NCBI RefSeq assembly: GCF_002211285.1 | Contig: NZ_LOKX01000023.1 | Location: forward strand, 338,618 to 402,617 | Source of the DNA: Rhizobium sp. R635 | GTDB taxonomy: Bacteria > Pseudomonadota > Alphaproteobacteria > Rhizobiales > Rhizobiaceae | DNA: 64,000 bases | Direction of reading: 5' to 3' | Shown here: positions 10,448 through 22,537 of the stretch, one piece after another | Layout: each line of letters begins with the position of its first letter | Position numbering within the stretch: position 1 is the stretch's first letter | Made by a program: the position numbers and the translations under genes | Notes under the pieces: generated by a model | Told to the model about the DNA's origin: nothing | Database searches by the model: none | What the model saw: only the letters and a program-made list of their open reading frames with translations

Positions 10448-10531
10448 ATGATGGATATCATTCTACTCGGCACGGCGACCATATTCTTCGCGCTGTGCTT
10501 TGCCTACGTCAGAGCCTGCGACAGGCTTTAG
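10448..10531 (+). CDS. 27-aa single-helix membrane peptide upstream of kdpF
   Basis: A tiny frame starting MMDIILLGTATIFFALCFAY and ending VRACDRL. It is one predicted transmembrane helix with a short basic/acidic cytoplasmic-type tail. An ACAGGAG ribosome site lies 7-8 bases upstream of the ATG. It ends 13 bp before kdpF. KdpF is a separate peptide, so this is an additional small subunit or leader. Similar peptides ending CxRL ahead of kdpF are familiar from other proteobacteria, but I know no assigned function. Confidence 0.7.
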   Translation: MMDIILLGTATIFFALCFAYVRACDRL

Positions 10532-10544
10532 TGGAGAAACGACG

Positions 10545-10634
10545 ATGACCCTCGATTATGTCTTGAGCGGCGCAGTGACCGTGTTTCTCACCGTTTATCT
10601 CACCTACGCTCTCCTTCGCCCGGAGCGCTTCTGA
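10545..10634 (+). CDS. kdpF: K+-transporting ATPase small subunit KdpF
   Basis: A 29-aa single-span membrane peptide (MTLDYVLSGAVTVFLTVYLT, then YALLRPERF). The LRPERF ending is the KdpF hallmark. KdpF stabilises the KdpABC complex in the inner membrane. A GGAG ribosome site lies before the ATG at 10545. It sits between the 27-aa peptide gene and kdpA. Confidence 0.9.
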   Translation: MTLDYVLSGAVTVFLTVYLTYALLRPERF

Positions 10635-10702
10635 AAAAACTCGCGCTTCCGAGGTCGCGCATGCGCGACCGGGAACCAACCGGGTATTGAAAGTTTAACT
10701 CC

Positions 10703-12406
10703 ATGACCCTCAACGGATGGCTTCAGATCCTGCTTTTCTGCGGGATCGTCCTCGTGCTCGTCAAACCGCTCGGCGCCTATATGACGCGCGTCTTCAGCGG
10801 CGAGCGCACTCTTCTCTCACCAGTTCTCGTTCCGATCGAACGGGGACTTTACCGTCTTGCCGGCACCGGCGAACGGGAGGAGCAGCATTGGACCTCCTAT
10901 GCTTTCGCCATGCTGGCCTTCAACCTGCTCGGCGTCATCGTGCTTTACGCGCTGCAGCGCCTCCAGGCGGGCCTTCCCTATAATCCGGCCGGGATGGCGG
11001 CCGTCCCGCCCGAGCTTTCGTTCAACACCGCCGTCAGCTTCGTCAGCAACACCAACTGGCAGAACTACGGCGGCGAAAGCACGATGTCCTATCTGACCCA
11101 GATGGCGGGCTTCACCGTCCAGAACTTCGTCTCGGCTGCAACAGGCATTGCCATCGCGCTCGCCTTCATCCGCGCCTTCGCGCGCTCTTCGGGCAAGGCC
11201 ATCGGCAATTTCTGGGTCGATATGACGAGGGCGACCTTTTACGTGCTGCTGCCGATCTGCGTGGCGCTGACACTCGTCTATGTCTATCTCGGCGTGCCGC
11301 AGACGCTCGGACCCTATGTCAATGCGACGACGCTCGAAGGCGCGCAGCAGACGATCGCGGTCGGCCCCGTCGCCTCGCAGCTTGCCATCAAGATGCTCGG
11401 CACAAACGGCGGCGGCTTCTTCAACGCCAACTCCGCCCATCCTTTCGAAAACCCCGATGCGATCTCCAATCTCATCCAGATGGTCTCGATCTTCGCGATC
11501 GGCGCGGCTCTGACCAACGTCTTCGGCCGCATGGTCGGCAATCAGCGACAGGGCTGGGCGATCCTCGCTACGATGGGCATTCTCTTCATCGCAGGCGTCA
11601 TCGTCACCTATTGGGCCGAAGCGGCCGGCAACCCGCTGATACATGCCTTCGGCTTGGCTGGCGGCAACATGGAAGGCAAGGAAGTCCGTTTCGGCGTCGC
11701 CCTGTCCTCGCTCTTTGCGGTCATCACCACGGCGGCTTCCTGCGGCGCGGTCAACGCCATGCACGGTTCGTTCACCGCTCTCGGCGGCCTGATCCCGCTC
11801 ATCAACATGCAGCTCGGCGAAATCATCGTCGGCGGTGTCGGCGCGGGTTTCTACGGCATCCTGCTCTTCATCATCGTCGCCGTCTTCGTCGCCGGGCTGA
11901 TGGTCGGCCGTACGCCGGAATATCTCGGCAAGAAGATCGAGGCGAAGGAGATGAAAATGGCCGTTCTCGCCATCCTCTGCCTGCCGCTCGCCATGCTCGT
12001 TTTCACCGCGATCGCCACGGTTTTGCCGAGCGCCGTCGCCTCGATCGGCACCGCCGGCCCGCACGGCTTCTCCGAGATCCTCTATGCCTATACCTCGGCT
12101 GCGGCCAATAACGGCTCGGCTTTCGGCGGCCTGACGGGCAATACGCCCTGGTACAACGTGACACTCGGTATCGGCATGCTCGCCGGCCGTTTCCTGGTCA
12201 TCATCCCGGCCCTTGCCATCGCCGGCTCGCTGATCGCCAAGAAGGCGGTTCCGGCTTCGGCAGGCACCTTCCCGACGGACGGCCCGCTCTTCGTCGGCCT
12301 GCTCGTCGGCACGATCCTGATCGTCGGCGGCCTGACCTTCTTCCCGGCGCTGGCCCTCGGCCCCGTCGTCGAGCATCTGGTCATGATCGCCGGCCAGACC
12401 TTCTGA
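10703..12406 (+). CDS. kdpA: K+-transporting ATPase subunit A (channel-like)
   Basis: The K+-binding, channel-like subunit of the high-affinity Kdp pump, 567 aa, usual length, about ten membrane spans. Typical KdpA selectivity-filter-type segments are present: SFVSNTNWQNYGGES, MLGTNGGGFFNANSAHPFENP and TTAASCGAVNAMHGS. It follows kdpF by 68 bp and precedes kdpB by 65 bp. Expressed, as in other bacteria, at low K+ under KdpDE control (family knowledge). Confidence 0.98.
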   Translation: MTLNGWLQILLFCGIVLVLVKPLGAYMTRVFSGERTLLSPVLVPIERGLYRLAGTGEREEQHWTSYAFAMLAFNLLGVIVLYALQRLQAGLPYNPAGMAAVPPELSFNTAVSFVSNTNWQNYGGESTMSYLTQMAGFTVQNFVSAATGIAIALAFIRAFARSSGKAIGNFWVDMTRATFYVLLPICVALTLVYVYLGVPQTLGPYVNATTLEGAQQTIAVGPVASQLAIKMLGTNGGGFFNANSAHPFENPDAISNLIQMVSIFAIGAALTNVFGRMVGNQRQGWAILATMGILFIAGVIVTYWAEAAGNPLIHAFGLAGGNMEGKEVRFGVALSSLFAVITTAASCGAVNAMHGSFTALGGLIPLINMQLGEIIVGGVGAGFYGILLFIIVAVFVAGLMVGRTPEYLGKKIEAKEMKMAVLAILCLPLAMLVFTAIATVLPSAVASIGTAGPHGFSEILYAYTSAAANNGSAFGGLTGNTPWYNVTLGIGMLAGRFLVIIPALAIAGSLIAKKAVPASAGTFPTDGPLFVGLLVGTILIVGGLTFFPALALGPVVEHLVMIAGQTF

Positions 12407-12471
12407 GGTGATGCCGTGACGCTCCGTCATAGGTTTCCATCACCATCCTCGTTTCAAAGCTGGAGTCTCTT

Positions 12472-14532
<2,061 letters not shown>

Positions 14533-14551
14533 ATACGCAAGGAGCAGAACA

Positions 14552-15121
14552 ATGTTTAGAGAATTTCGTCCCGCGGTCGTCATGATCGTTGCCACCACCG
14601 CCATAACAGGCCTGCTCTATCCCCTCGCCATGACGGGCGCGGCCCAAGCGCTCTTCCCCGCTCAGGCGAACGGCAGCCTGATCGAGAAGAACGGCCAGGT
14701 GATCGGCTCGACGCTGATCGGCCAGGCCTTCACCAGCGACAAATATTTCCACGGCCGGCCGTCGGCCGCCGGCGACGGCTACAATGCCGCCGCCTCCAGC
14801 GGCTCGAACCTCGGCCCGACCAGCCAGAAGCTGATCGACCGCGTCAAGGGCGACTATGAGGCCGCCAAAGCCACGAACCCGAATGCCGAGGTTCCGCCCG
14901 ACCTCGTCACCGCTTCCGGCAGCGGCCTCGATCCGCATATTTCGCCCGAGGCCGCCTACTTCCAGGTGGCCCGCGTCGCCAAGGCGCGCAACATCGACGA
15001 GGCCAAGGTCAAGATGCTGGTCGACGGCGCCGTGCACGATCGCGAACTCGGCATATTGGGCGAACCCACCGTCAATGTTCTGGCGTTGAACCAGAGCCTT
15101 GATGCTTCTATGACTGAGTGA
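14552..15121 (+). CDS. kdpC: K+-transporting ATPase subunit C
   Basis: A 189-aa subunit with one N-terminal membrane helix and a periplasmic domain; it assembles KdpA with KdpB. Typical KdpC blocks are GQAFTSDKYFHGRPSAAGDG, the GSNLGPTSQKL segment and ASGSGLDPHISPEAA. An AAGGAG ribosome site precedes the ATG. It is the last gene of kdpFABC; a palindromic repeat separates it from kdpD. Confidence 0.97.
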   Translation: MFREFRPAVVMIVATTAITGLLYPLAMTGAAQALFPAQANGSLIEKNGQVIGSTLIGQAFTSDKYFHGRPSAAGDGYNAAASSGSNLGPTSQKLIDRVKGDYEAAKATNPNAEVPPDLVTASGSGLDPHISPEAAYFQVARVAKARNIDEAKVKMLVDGAVHDRELGILGEPTVNVLALNQSLDASMTE

Positions 15122-15141
15122 AGGTTGCGGGCTACAACCTC

Positions 15142-15261
15142 TCCCTCATTCCTGTGCTCGTCACAGGAATCCAGCCACGCGAAGTCCTTCGCGTGAAAAG
15201 AGTCTTCCGCGCCGCAGACGCGGCGCTGCTGGATCCCTGTGACGAGCACAGGGATGAGGGA
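15142..15261. repeat. Multi-hairpin palindromic intergenic element between kdpC and kdpD
   Basis: A 120-bp element. The outer arms are 34 bp (15142-15175 and 15228-15261) and nearly perfect inverted copies containing CCTGTGCTCGTCACAGG-type sequence. Inside are two perfect hairpins: CACGCGAAG/CTTCGCGTG with a 2-base loop (15176-15195) and GCGCCGC/GCGGCGC with a 4-base loop (15209-15226). The RNA could fold as a three-way structure. It belongs to the class of mosaic palindromes dispersed in rhizobial genomes. It may terminate or attenuate kdpFABC transcription before kdpDE. Confidence 0.85.
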
Positions 15262-15298
15262 AGGGGAGCAAGCCTCCCCGATAGGAAAGACCACACGT

Positions 15299-18003
15299 AT
15301 GCCAGACGACAATCGCGACCAGGCCGGCAGGCCCTCGCCCGATGCGCTTCTTGAAAAAGCCCGGGCGGAAACACGCGGCCGTCTGAAGATCTTCCTCGGC
15401 GCCGCCCCCGGCGTCGGCAAGACCTACGAGATGCTGATCTCCGGCCGCGCCAAGATCGCCGACGGTCTCGATGTCGTCATCGGCGTCGTCGAGACCCACG
15501 GCCGCAAGGAGACCGAGGCGCTGCTGGCCGGCTTCGAGATCATTCCGCGCGTGAAGGTCGCCTATCGCGGCCAGACGCTCGAGGAAATGGATCTCGACGG
15601 CATCCTCGCCCGCCGGCCCGATCTCGTGCTGGTCGACGAACTCGCTCATACCAATGCCGAAGGCAGCCGCCACCCCAAGCGCTATCTCGACGTCAAGGAG
15701 CTGCTCGATCGCGGCATCGACGTCTATACGACGCTGAATATCCAGCATGTCGAGAGCCTCAACGACGTCGTCTCGCAGATCACCCGCATCCGCGTGCGCG
15801 AGACGGTGCCGGACTCGATCATCGACCTTGCCGACGATGTCGAGATCATCGACCTGACGCCGGACGATCTCATCAAGCGTCTGCATGACGGCAAGGTCTA
15901 TATGCCCCGCACCGCCGAGCGGGCGCTGACCAACTATTTCACGCCCGGCAACCTGACGGCGCTGAGAGAACTGGCGCTGCGCAAAACCGCCCAGCGCGTC
16001 GACGACCAGTTGCTCACCCATATGCAGGCCCATGCTATCTCGGGCCCTTGGGCGGCGGGCGAGAGGGTGCTCGTCTCGGTCGACCATCACCCGCGTTCCG
16101 CTTCGCTGGTGCGCTACGCCTCCCGCATGGCGTCGCGGCTGCGCGCGCCCTGGGCCGCCGTCTATATCGAGACCAATCGCTCGATCAATCTGACGGAAAC
16201 GGAGCGCGACAGTGTCGCCGCGACGCTGCGGCTTGCCGAACAGCTCGGCGGCGAGGCGATCACCATTCCGGGCCGCGAAGTCGCCGAGGAACTCGTCCGC
16301 CACGCCGCCGCCAACAACGTCACCCATATCGTCATCGGCGCCCCGAAGAAGCCGACATGGCGCGACTGGTGGAGCCGCTCGATCACCGACGAACTGATCC
16401 GCAAGACCGGCGAGATCAGCGTCCACGTCATATCGGGCAACGAAAAGGACGGGACCACCGCGCGCGGCGTCAGAGCCGCCGCCATCGCGCCGCAGATAGA
16501 TTTCTGGGCCTATCTGCTGGCGACCGCCTATGTCGCCGTCGCGCTCGGCGTCAGCGTCGTGCTCGACCAGGTGCTCGACGTGCGCAACCTCGCGCTCGTC
16601 TTCCTGATGGCGGTGCTGACCTCCGCCGTCATCCATGGCCTGAGACCGGCGCTCTTCAGCTGCATCCTCAGCGCGCTGTCCTTCAACTTCTTCTTCCTGC
16701 CGCCGCGCTACACGCTGACGATCAGCGATCCGGAAAGCGTGCTCGCCCTCTTTTTCTTCCTCGGCGTCGCCATCATCGCCAGCAACCTGACCGCCACGGT
16801 ACAGCGCCAGGCCGCAGCAGCCCGCCAGCGGGCGCGCACGACCGAGGATCTCTATCTCTTCTCGAAGAAGCTCGCCGGCACCGGCACGCTCGACGACGTG
16901 CTCTGGGCGACCGCCTTCCAGCTTGCCTCGATGCTGAAGGTCCGCGTCGTGCTGCTGCTGCCGGAGGAAGGCAGCATCGCCGTCAAGGCGGGCTATCCGC
17001 CCGACGATACGCTCGACGATGCCGATATCGCCGCCGCGCGCTGGGCCTGGGAGCACAATCACGCCGCCGGAAGCGGCGCCGACACCTTGCCCGGCGCCAA
17101 GCGGCTCTATGTACCGCTTAGAACCGGGCGCACCGCCGTCGGCGTCATCGGCCTCGACAGCGACCGACGCGACGGGCCGTTGCTGACGCCTGAACAGCAG
17201 CGCCTGCTCGACGCGCTGGCCGACCAGGCGGCCCTTGCCATCGAACGCGTCCAGCTCGTCGCCGATGTCGATCGGGCCAGGCTTGCGGCGGAAGCCGACC
17301 GGCTGCGCTCGGCCCTGCTCACCTCGATCTCGCATGACCTGAAGACGCCGCTTGCCGCCATCCTCGGTGCCGCCGGCACGCTGCGCGACTATTTCGTCTC
17401 CATGCCCGAGGAAGATCGCGCCGACCTACTCTCCACGGTCGTCGACGAATCGGAGCGGCTGAACCGCTTCATCGCCAACCTGCTCGACATGACCAAGATC
17501 GAATCCGGCGCGATGGAGCCGAACTCAGCGCTGCACTATGCCGGCGATATCGTCGGCAGTGCGCTGGCCCGCGCCGCCAAGATCCTCGAGCGTCACAAGA
17601 CGCAGATGAATATCCCCGCCGACCTGCCGATGGTCCGCGTCGATCCCGTCCTGTTCGAGCAGGTGATCTTCAACCTGCTCGACAATGCCGCGAAATACGC
17701 GCCCGAGGGATCGGTGATCCAGATCGGCGGCTGGGCCGATGCCGACCAGGTCGTCGTGCAGATCTCGGACGAGGGCCCCGGCATCCCGCCGGCCGATCTC
17801 ACCCGTGTCTTCGACACTTTCTACCGCGTGCGCAAGGGCGATCAGGTGCGCGCCGGCACCGGTCTCGGCCTTTCCATCTGCCGCGGCTTCATCGAGGCGA
17901 TGGGCGGCACGATCGCCGCCGGCAACCGGACGGGCCGCCCGGGCGCCGTCTTCACCATCCGCCTGCCGAAACCCACCGACATTCCAATACTGGATGAACT
18001 CAA

Positions 18004-18007
<4 letters not shown>
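15299..18007 (+). CDS. kdpD: Osmosensitive K+ channel histidine kinase KdpD
   Basis: Membrane sensor kinase, 902 aa. Order: N-terminal KdpD domain with Walker A (GAAPGVGKTYEML) and Walker B (LVLVDELAHTN), a USP-like domain, four membrane spans around residues 400-500, a GAF-like domain, HisKA with SISHDLKTP (His679), and the ATPase domain with DEGPGIPP and GTGLGLSICRG. The ATG at 15299 follows AGGAAAG. A frame extension upstream starts inside the palindromic repeat and is rejected. It overlaps kdpE by 4 bases. Confidence 0.97.
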
Positions 18008-18696
<689 letters not shown>

Positions 18697-18719
18697 TCCC
18701 TTCCCTCCCGCTGCCCGTA

Positions 18720-18765
18720 CAGTATCGAGCCCGAACAGCATCGAGCCCAACAGCATCGAGAATGA
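18720..18765 (+). repeat. Three imperfect 15-16-bp tandem repeats before the EIIA-like gene
   Basis: The unit is CAGTATCGAGCCCGAA, then CAGCATCGAGCCCAA, then CAGCATCGAGAATGA, ending one base before the ATG at 18767. The third unit supplies the only purine-rich stretch (GAGAA) before the start. Copy-number change here would alter spacing between kdpE and the EIIA gene but not the frame. No known element recognised. Confidence 0.65.
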
Positions 18766-18766
18766 C

Positions 18767-19222
18767 ATGAACCTTCCCAATATCATCCGGCCGGAGCACA
18801 CTTTCATCGGCGTGTCGGCGCCGACGAAATGGCGCGCGCTGCAAACCATAGCAGACAAGGCCGCCAAGGCTTTCTCCGTCGACGGACAGATCATCCTGAA
18901 GGCGCTCGAAGCGCGAGAGAAGCTCGGCTCCACCGGTATCGGCAACGGCATCGCCATCCCGCATGCGGCAATCGAGGGCATGACCAGCCCGCGCGGTCTT
19001 CTCATCCGCTTCACCCAGCCGCTGGATTTCGAGGCGATCGACGATATCCCGACCGACATCGCCTTCGTGCTGCTCTTCGGGGAGAACAACCGCGGCGAAT
19101 ATCTGAACGTGCTGTCCGCCATCGCGCGGCGGCTGCAATCGGACGGCGTGCTTGCCGCCATGCGCAAGGCAAGGACGGTCGACGAATTCTATTCCGATTT
19201 CATCGCCGATTCACGGGTATGA
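18767..19222 (+). CDS. PTS EIIA-Ntr-like regulatory protein (PtsN paralogue)
   Basis: A 151-aa PTS EIIA type-2 domain protein with the phosphorylatable histidine in GNGIAIPHAAIEG (His66). It carries no EIIB/EIIC parts, so it is regulatory, like PtsN of the nitrogen PTS. It lies 70 bp after kdpE on the same strand. In E. coli, unphosphorylated EIIA-Ntr binds KdpD and raises kdp expression (established knowledge), so a dedicated paralogue here plausibly tunes KdpD or the K+ pump. The canonical ptsN, normally near rpoN, is not in view. Confidence 0.88.
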   Translation: MNLPNIIRPEHTFIGVSAPTKWRALQTIADKAAKAFSVDGQIILKALEAREKLGSTGIGNGIAIPHAAIEGMTSPRGLLIRFTQPLDFEAIDDIPTDIAFVLLFGENNRGEYLNVLSAIARRLQSDGVLAAMRKARTVDEFYSDFIADSRV

Positions 19223-19226
19223 AAAA

Positions 19227-19248
19227 GGCGCGGCCCGAAGGCCGCGCC
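19227..19248 (-). terminator. Rho-independent terminator of the porin gene
   Basis: A perfect 9-bp stem GGCGCGGCC/GGCCGCGCC with a CGAA-type tetraloop. Read on the minus strand it is followed by five T residues. It sits 18 bp past the porin stop and, on the other strand, 4 bp past the EIIA-like gene. It may work for both convergent genes, but the T tract serves the porin transcript. Confidence 0.88.
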
Positions 19249-19266
19249 CACTCGTCTGCAACGATC

Positions 19267-20283
19267 TTAGAAATCGCGCTGGAAGCGCAGGAAGCCGAAG
19301 ACTTCGTCGTCGCCTTCGTCCTCATCGTGATACTGCACGCTGAGCTTGGTCCTGAGGTCATCGACGATGCGGTAGTCGATCGTCACACCCGTCGTATAGG
19401 CGCTGCCACCGGTGAAGCCGTTACCGTCAGCCTCGAGCGCGATGTTTTCGAAGTACTGGAAGCCGGGGGTGACCGACCACTTTTCGTTGATCTTCAGGGC
19501 GTATTCCGCTGCGATCGTCCATTCGGACTCTTCGTAGTAGTAGTTGGCGCCGCTTGCCCATACGCCGGCGATGCCGAGCGTGCCCGGACCGATGTCGGCA
19601 TAGACGATACCGCGGACGGCGACTTCGCTGGTGTCGGTGTCATAACCGGCAAGCAGGTAAGCGCTAATGGCGCCGGCCTTGTAGGAGACCTGGCCTGCGA
19701 CACCGAAGTTATTCGGGCCTTCGCCCGGCTTGGTGGCGTAGTCGTCTTCCAGCTCGTCGATCGAGAGGCCGGCCGCGAAGGCACCATTCTCGTACTGATA
19801 ACGGATCGAGTTGTGGGTCGTCTCGTTGCTGGCGAGCGTATCGGTCTCGCCGCTCATGTCGTCGTCCCACCAGCTGTACAGCTTACCGACGCGGAACCCG
19901 GCGATGTCGATGTAGCCTTCGTCAAGCAGCGCTTCCTGGTCGGAGGCGCTGTCGGCATTGTAACGCAGCGTGATGACGCCGGTGAGCGTGCCGTACTCGG
20001 TGTCGTTCTTGGCCTGGAAGGTGACCTGACCGCGAGTCCAGAAGTTTACGTCGGAATCGCCAGCGATATTGTCACCGAAGCGCACTTCGGTGCGGATGTA
20101 ACCGCCGATCGAAAGGCATGTTTCCGTTCCCGGAATATAAAAATAGCCGGTCCCGTAGGCGTCGCAAACGCGAACATATTCCACGGGCTCGGGTTCCGCC
20201 GCCACGATGGCGTCGGCAGCGCGGGCTCCGGATGCCGCGGCAAGGGCGGCAACGGAAGCAAAAAGGATAGTCTTGATATTCAT
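19267..20283 (-). CDS. Outer-membrane porin, RopA/Porin_2 family
   Basis: A 338-aa alphaproteobacterial porin: 22-residue signal peptide (ending ARA), then VCDAYGTGYFYIPGTETCL with the paired cysteines usual in this family, then alternating beta strands rich in Asp/Tyr and a C-terminal LRFQRDF ending in phenylalanine, the beta-barrel assembly signal. General diffusion of small solutes across the outer membrane. Monocistronic, with its own terminator and a long upstream region. Rhizobia have several paralogues, so the specific ropA/ompP name is not assigned. Confidence 0.93.
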   Translation of the reverse strand: MNIKTILFASVAALAAASGARAADAIVAAEPEPVEYVRVCDAYGTGYFYIPGTETCLSIGGYIRTEVRFGDNIAGDSDVNFWTRGQVTFQAKNDTEYGTLTGVITLRYNADSASDQEALLDEGYIDIAGFRVGKLYSWWDDDMSGETDTLASNETTHNSIRYQYENGAFAAGLSIDELEDDYATKPGEGPNNFGVAGQVSYKAGAISAYLLAGYDTDTSEVAVRGIVYADIGPGTLGIAGVWASGANYYYEESEWTIAAEYALKINEKWSVTPGFQYFENIALEADGNGFTGGSAYTTGVTIDYRIVDDLRTKLSVQYHDEDEGDDEVFGFLRFQRDF

Positions 20284-20645
20284 TTTTCAATGGCCTTTGA
20301 CAGGTTTGGAATGCGAGGCGCATTTCAAGGATGCCCCCGCGTAGCGACCGGCTAATGACGGCCGCACCGGCGCCATATAGGAATGCGCAAGTGACATCGC
20401 GGCAAAATCCGGGCAAAAATCAGCGCCACCATGTCCTTTTCGTGGAGGAACTGTGGCCGAAAAAACACGGGGCTGGCGCGGACGGGCGAGAGGCAACAAT
20501 TGGCCGCGGCCAACTCCGGCAAGCTCATTCCGAAATAGCCTTCTAAATGGAATGACATTCTAACCACCCGGCCGGAACCGGAAGAACCTTCGTTTCATTA
20601 TACGACTGACTTGATAGAGTTAAGACAGAAAACAGGAGGGTTCCC
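20284..20645. promoter_or_regulatory. Divergent intergenic region between porin and sulfate-binding genes
   Basis: A 362-bp gap with no supported gene. It must hold the promoters of the porin (minus) and of the sulfate operon (plus). Near the sbp side it is A/T-rich (20590-20635) with an ACAGGAGGG ribosome site before sbp. I found no clear inverted repeat or riboswitch fold by eye. Confidence 0.5.
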
Positions 20646-21671
20646 ATGCAGACACAAAGGCTCACCCGGTTCCTCGCGGCCGCGGTCATAGCAGGCAGCT
20701 TCGCGATCGGGAGCATTGCTCCTGCGTTCGCGGATCAGACGCTGCTCAACGTTTCCTATGATCCGACCCGCGAATTGTACAAGGATTTCAATGCTGCTTT
20801 TGCTGCCAAGTGGCAGAAGGACAATGGCGAAGCCGTCACGATCCAGGCCTCGCATGGCGGTTCCGGCGCCCAGGCGCGCTCCGTCATCGACGGCCTCGAC
20901 GCTGATGTCGTCACACTTGCACTCGAAGGCGACATCGACGCCATCGCCAAGGCGACCGGCAAGATCCCGGCCGACTGGAAGAGCAAGCTCCCGAACAATT
21001 CGACGCCCTACACCTCGACGATCGTCTTCCTGGTCCGCAAGGGCAACCCGAAGGGCATCAAGGATTGGGGCGACCTGATCAAGGACGACGTGCAGGTCAT
21101 CACCCCGAACCCGAAGACATCGGGCGGCGCCCGCTGGAACTTCCTGGCCGCCTGGGCATGGGCCAAGCAGGCGAATGGCGGTGACGACGCAAAGGCGCAG
21201 GACTATGTCGCCAAGCTGCTCCAGCACGTTCCCGTTCTCGACACCGGCGCGCGCGGCGCCACGACCACCTTCGTCCAGCGCGGCCTCGGCGACGTGCTGC
21301 TCGCCTGGGAAAACGAAGCCTATCTTTCGCTAGAGGAACTCGGTCCCGACCAGTTCGAGATCGTGACGCCGAGCTTCTCCATCCGTGCCGACCCGCCGGT
21401 CGCCGTGGTCGACGGCAACGTCGACAAGAAGGGCACGCGCAAGGTCGCCGAAGCCTATCTCAACTATCTCTATTCGGACGAAGGCCAGAAGATCGCCGCC
21501 AAGCACTATTACCGGCCGATCAAGCCGGAAGCTGCCGATCCGGCCGATATCGCCCGCTTTCCGAAGCTGACGCTCGCCACCATCGACGACTTCGGCGGCT
21601 GGAAGGAAGCCCAGCCGAAATTCTTCGGCGACGGCGGAGTATTTGACCAAATCTACAAGCCGGCACAATAA
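20646..21671 (+). CDS. sbp: Sulfate/thiosulfate-binding periplasmic protein
   Basis: Periplasmic receptor of the sulfate ABC importer, 341 aa with a 29-residue signal peptide ending AFADQ. Diagnostic segments are LLNVSYDPTRELYKDFN, QASHGGSGAQARSVIDG, PNPKTSGGARWNFLAAW and TTFVQRGLGDVLLAWENEA, all of the Sbp/CysP family. It is the first of four tightly spaced genes ending in cysA. Expression is expected to rise on sulfur starvation. Confidence 0.96.
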   Translation: MQTQRLTRFLAAAVIAGSFAIGSIAPAFADQTLLNVSYDPTRELYKDFNAAFAAKWQKDNGEAVTIQASHGGSGAQARSVIDGLDADVVTLALEGDIDAIAKATGKIPADWKSKLPNNSTPYTSTIVFLVRKGNPKGIKDWGDLIKDDVQVITPNPKTSGGARWNFLAAWAWAKQANGGDDAKAQDYVAKLLQHVPVLDTGARGATTTFVQRGLGDVLLAWENEAYLSLEELGPDQFEIVTPSFSIRADPPVAVVDGNVDKKGTRKVAEAYLNYLYSDEGQKIAAKHYYRPIKPEAADPADIARFPKLTLATIDDFGGWKEAQPKFFGDGGVFDQIYKPAQ

Positions 21672-21679
21672 TAGACTTC

Positions 21680-22537
21680 ATGAAAGCACATAGCCCCATG
21701 CGGTGGCGGTTCAAGCGGCCGAGCGTCATTCCGGGTTTCGGAATGGCGCTCGGCCTTACCTTGACCTGGCTCACCCTTCTGATCCTCATCCCGCTCTCGG
21801 GCCTTGCCGTCCGGTCGAGCGCGCTCGGCTGGGAGAAATTCTGGTCGATCGCGGTCGATCCGCGCACGTTGAACGCGCTGCGCATCAGCTTCGGCAGCGC
21901 CTTCATCGCCGCGATCGTCAATGTCGTCTTCGGCATCATCCTCGCCTGGGTGCTGGTGCGTTACCGTTTCCCCGGCAAGCGCGTCATCGATGCCATGGTC
22001 GACCTGCCCTTCGCGCTGCCGACCGCCGTCGCCGGCATCGCGCTGACGACGCTCTACGCGCCGAACGGCTGGATCGGCCAGTTCCTGACGCCGCTCGGCA
22101 TCAAGATCGCCTTCACGCCGGCCGGCATCGTCGTGGCGCTGATCTTCGTCGGCCTGCCCTTCGTGGTGCGCACCGTGCAGCCCGTGATGGAGGAAATCGA
22201 CAAGGAAGTGGAAGAGGCCGCGGCAACGCTCGGCGCCAACCGCTTCCAGACGATTTTCCGCGTGCTGCTGCCGGGGCTGGCGCCGGCCGTGCTCACCGGC
22301 TTCGCGCTCGCCTTTGCCCGCGGCGTCGGCGAATACGGCTCGGTCATCTTCATTGCCGGCAACCTGCCGTTCAAATCGGAGATCGCACCGCTGCTGATCG
22401 TCATCAAACTCGAAGAGTATAACTACGCGGCAGCGACGGGCATCGCGGCGATCATGCTGATCATCTCGTTTGCGATGCTGCTCGTCATCAATCTCATCCA
22501 GAGCTGGAGCAGGCGGAGGTACGGCTATGGCGCTTGA
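21680..22537 (+). CDS. cysT: Sulfate ABC transporter permease CysT
   Basis: Inner-membrane permease (285 aa, six spans) of the sulfate/thiosulfate importer. It shows the family blocks FALPTAVAGIALTTLYAPNG and the EAA-loop region EEAAATLGANRFQTIFRVLLP, plus GEYGSVIFIAGNLP. It begins 8 bp after sbp, and its end overlaps cysW by 11 bases. Confidence 0.96.
   Translation: MKAHSPMRWRFKRPSVIPGFGMALGLTLTWLTLLILIPLSGLAVRSSALGWEKFWSIAVDPRTLNALRISFGSAFIAAIVNVVFGIILAWVLVRYRFPGKRVIDAMVDLPFALPTAVAGIALTTLYAPNGWIGQFLTPLGIKIAFTPAGIVVALIFVGLPFVVRTVQPVMEEIDKEVEEAAATLGANRFQTIFRVLLPGLAPAVLTGFALAFARGVGEYGSVIFIAGNLPFKSEIAPLLIVIKLEEYNYAAATGIAAIMLIISFAMLLVINLIQSWSRRRYGYGA

Noticed and set aside
10267..10482. A 71-codon minus-strand frame in the kdp promoter region
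   Set aside because: It overlaps the candidate KdpE site and the 27-aa peptide gene, and has no motif.
15239..15298. An N-terminal extension of KdpD by 20 codons
   Set aside because: It is encoded by the right arm of the palindromic element and lacks a ribosome site; MPDDNRDQ at 15299 fits.
15161..17335. A 724-codon minus-strand frame opposite kdpD
   Set aside because: Antisense of a clear KdpD; composition is typical of a GC-rich shadow.
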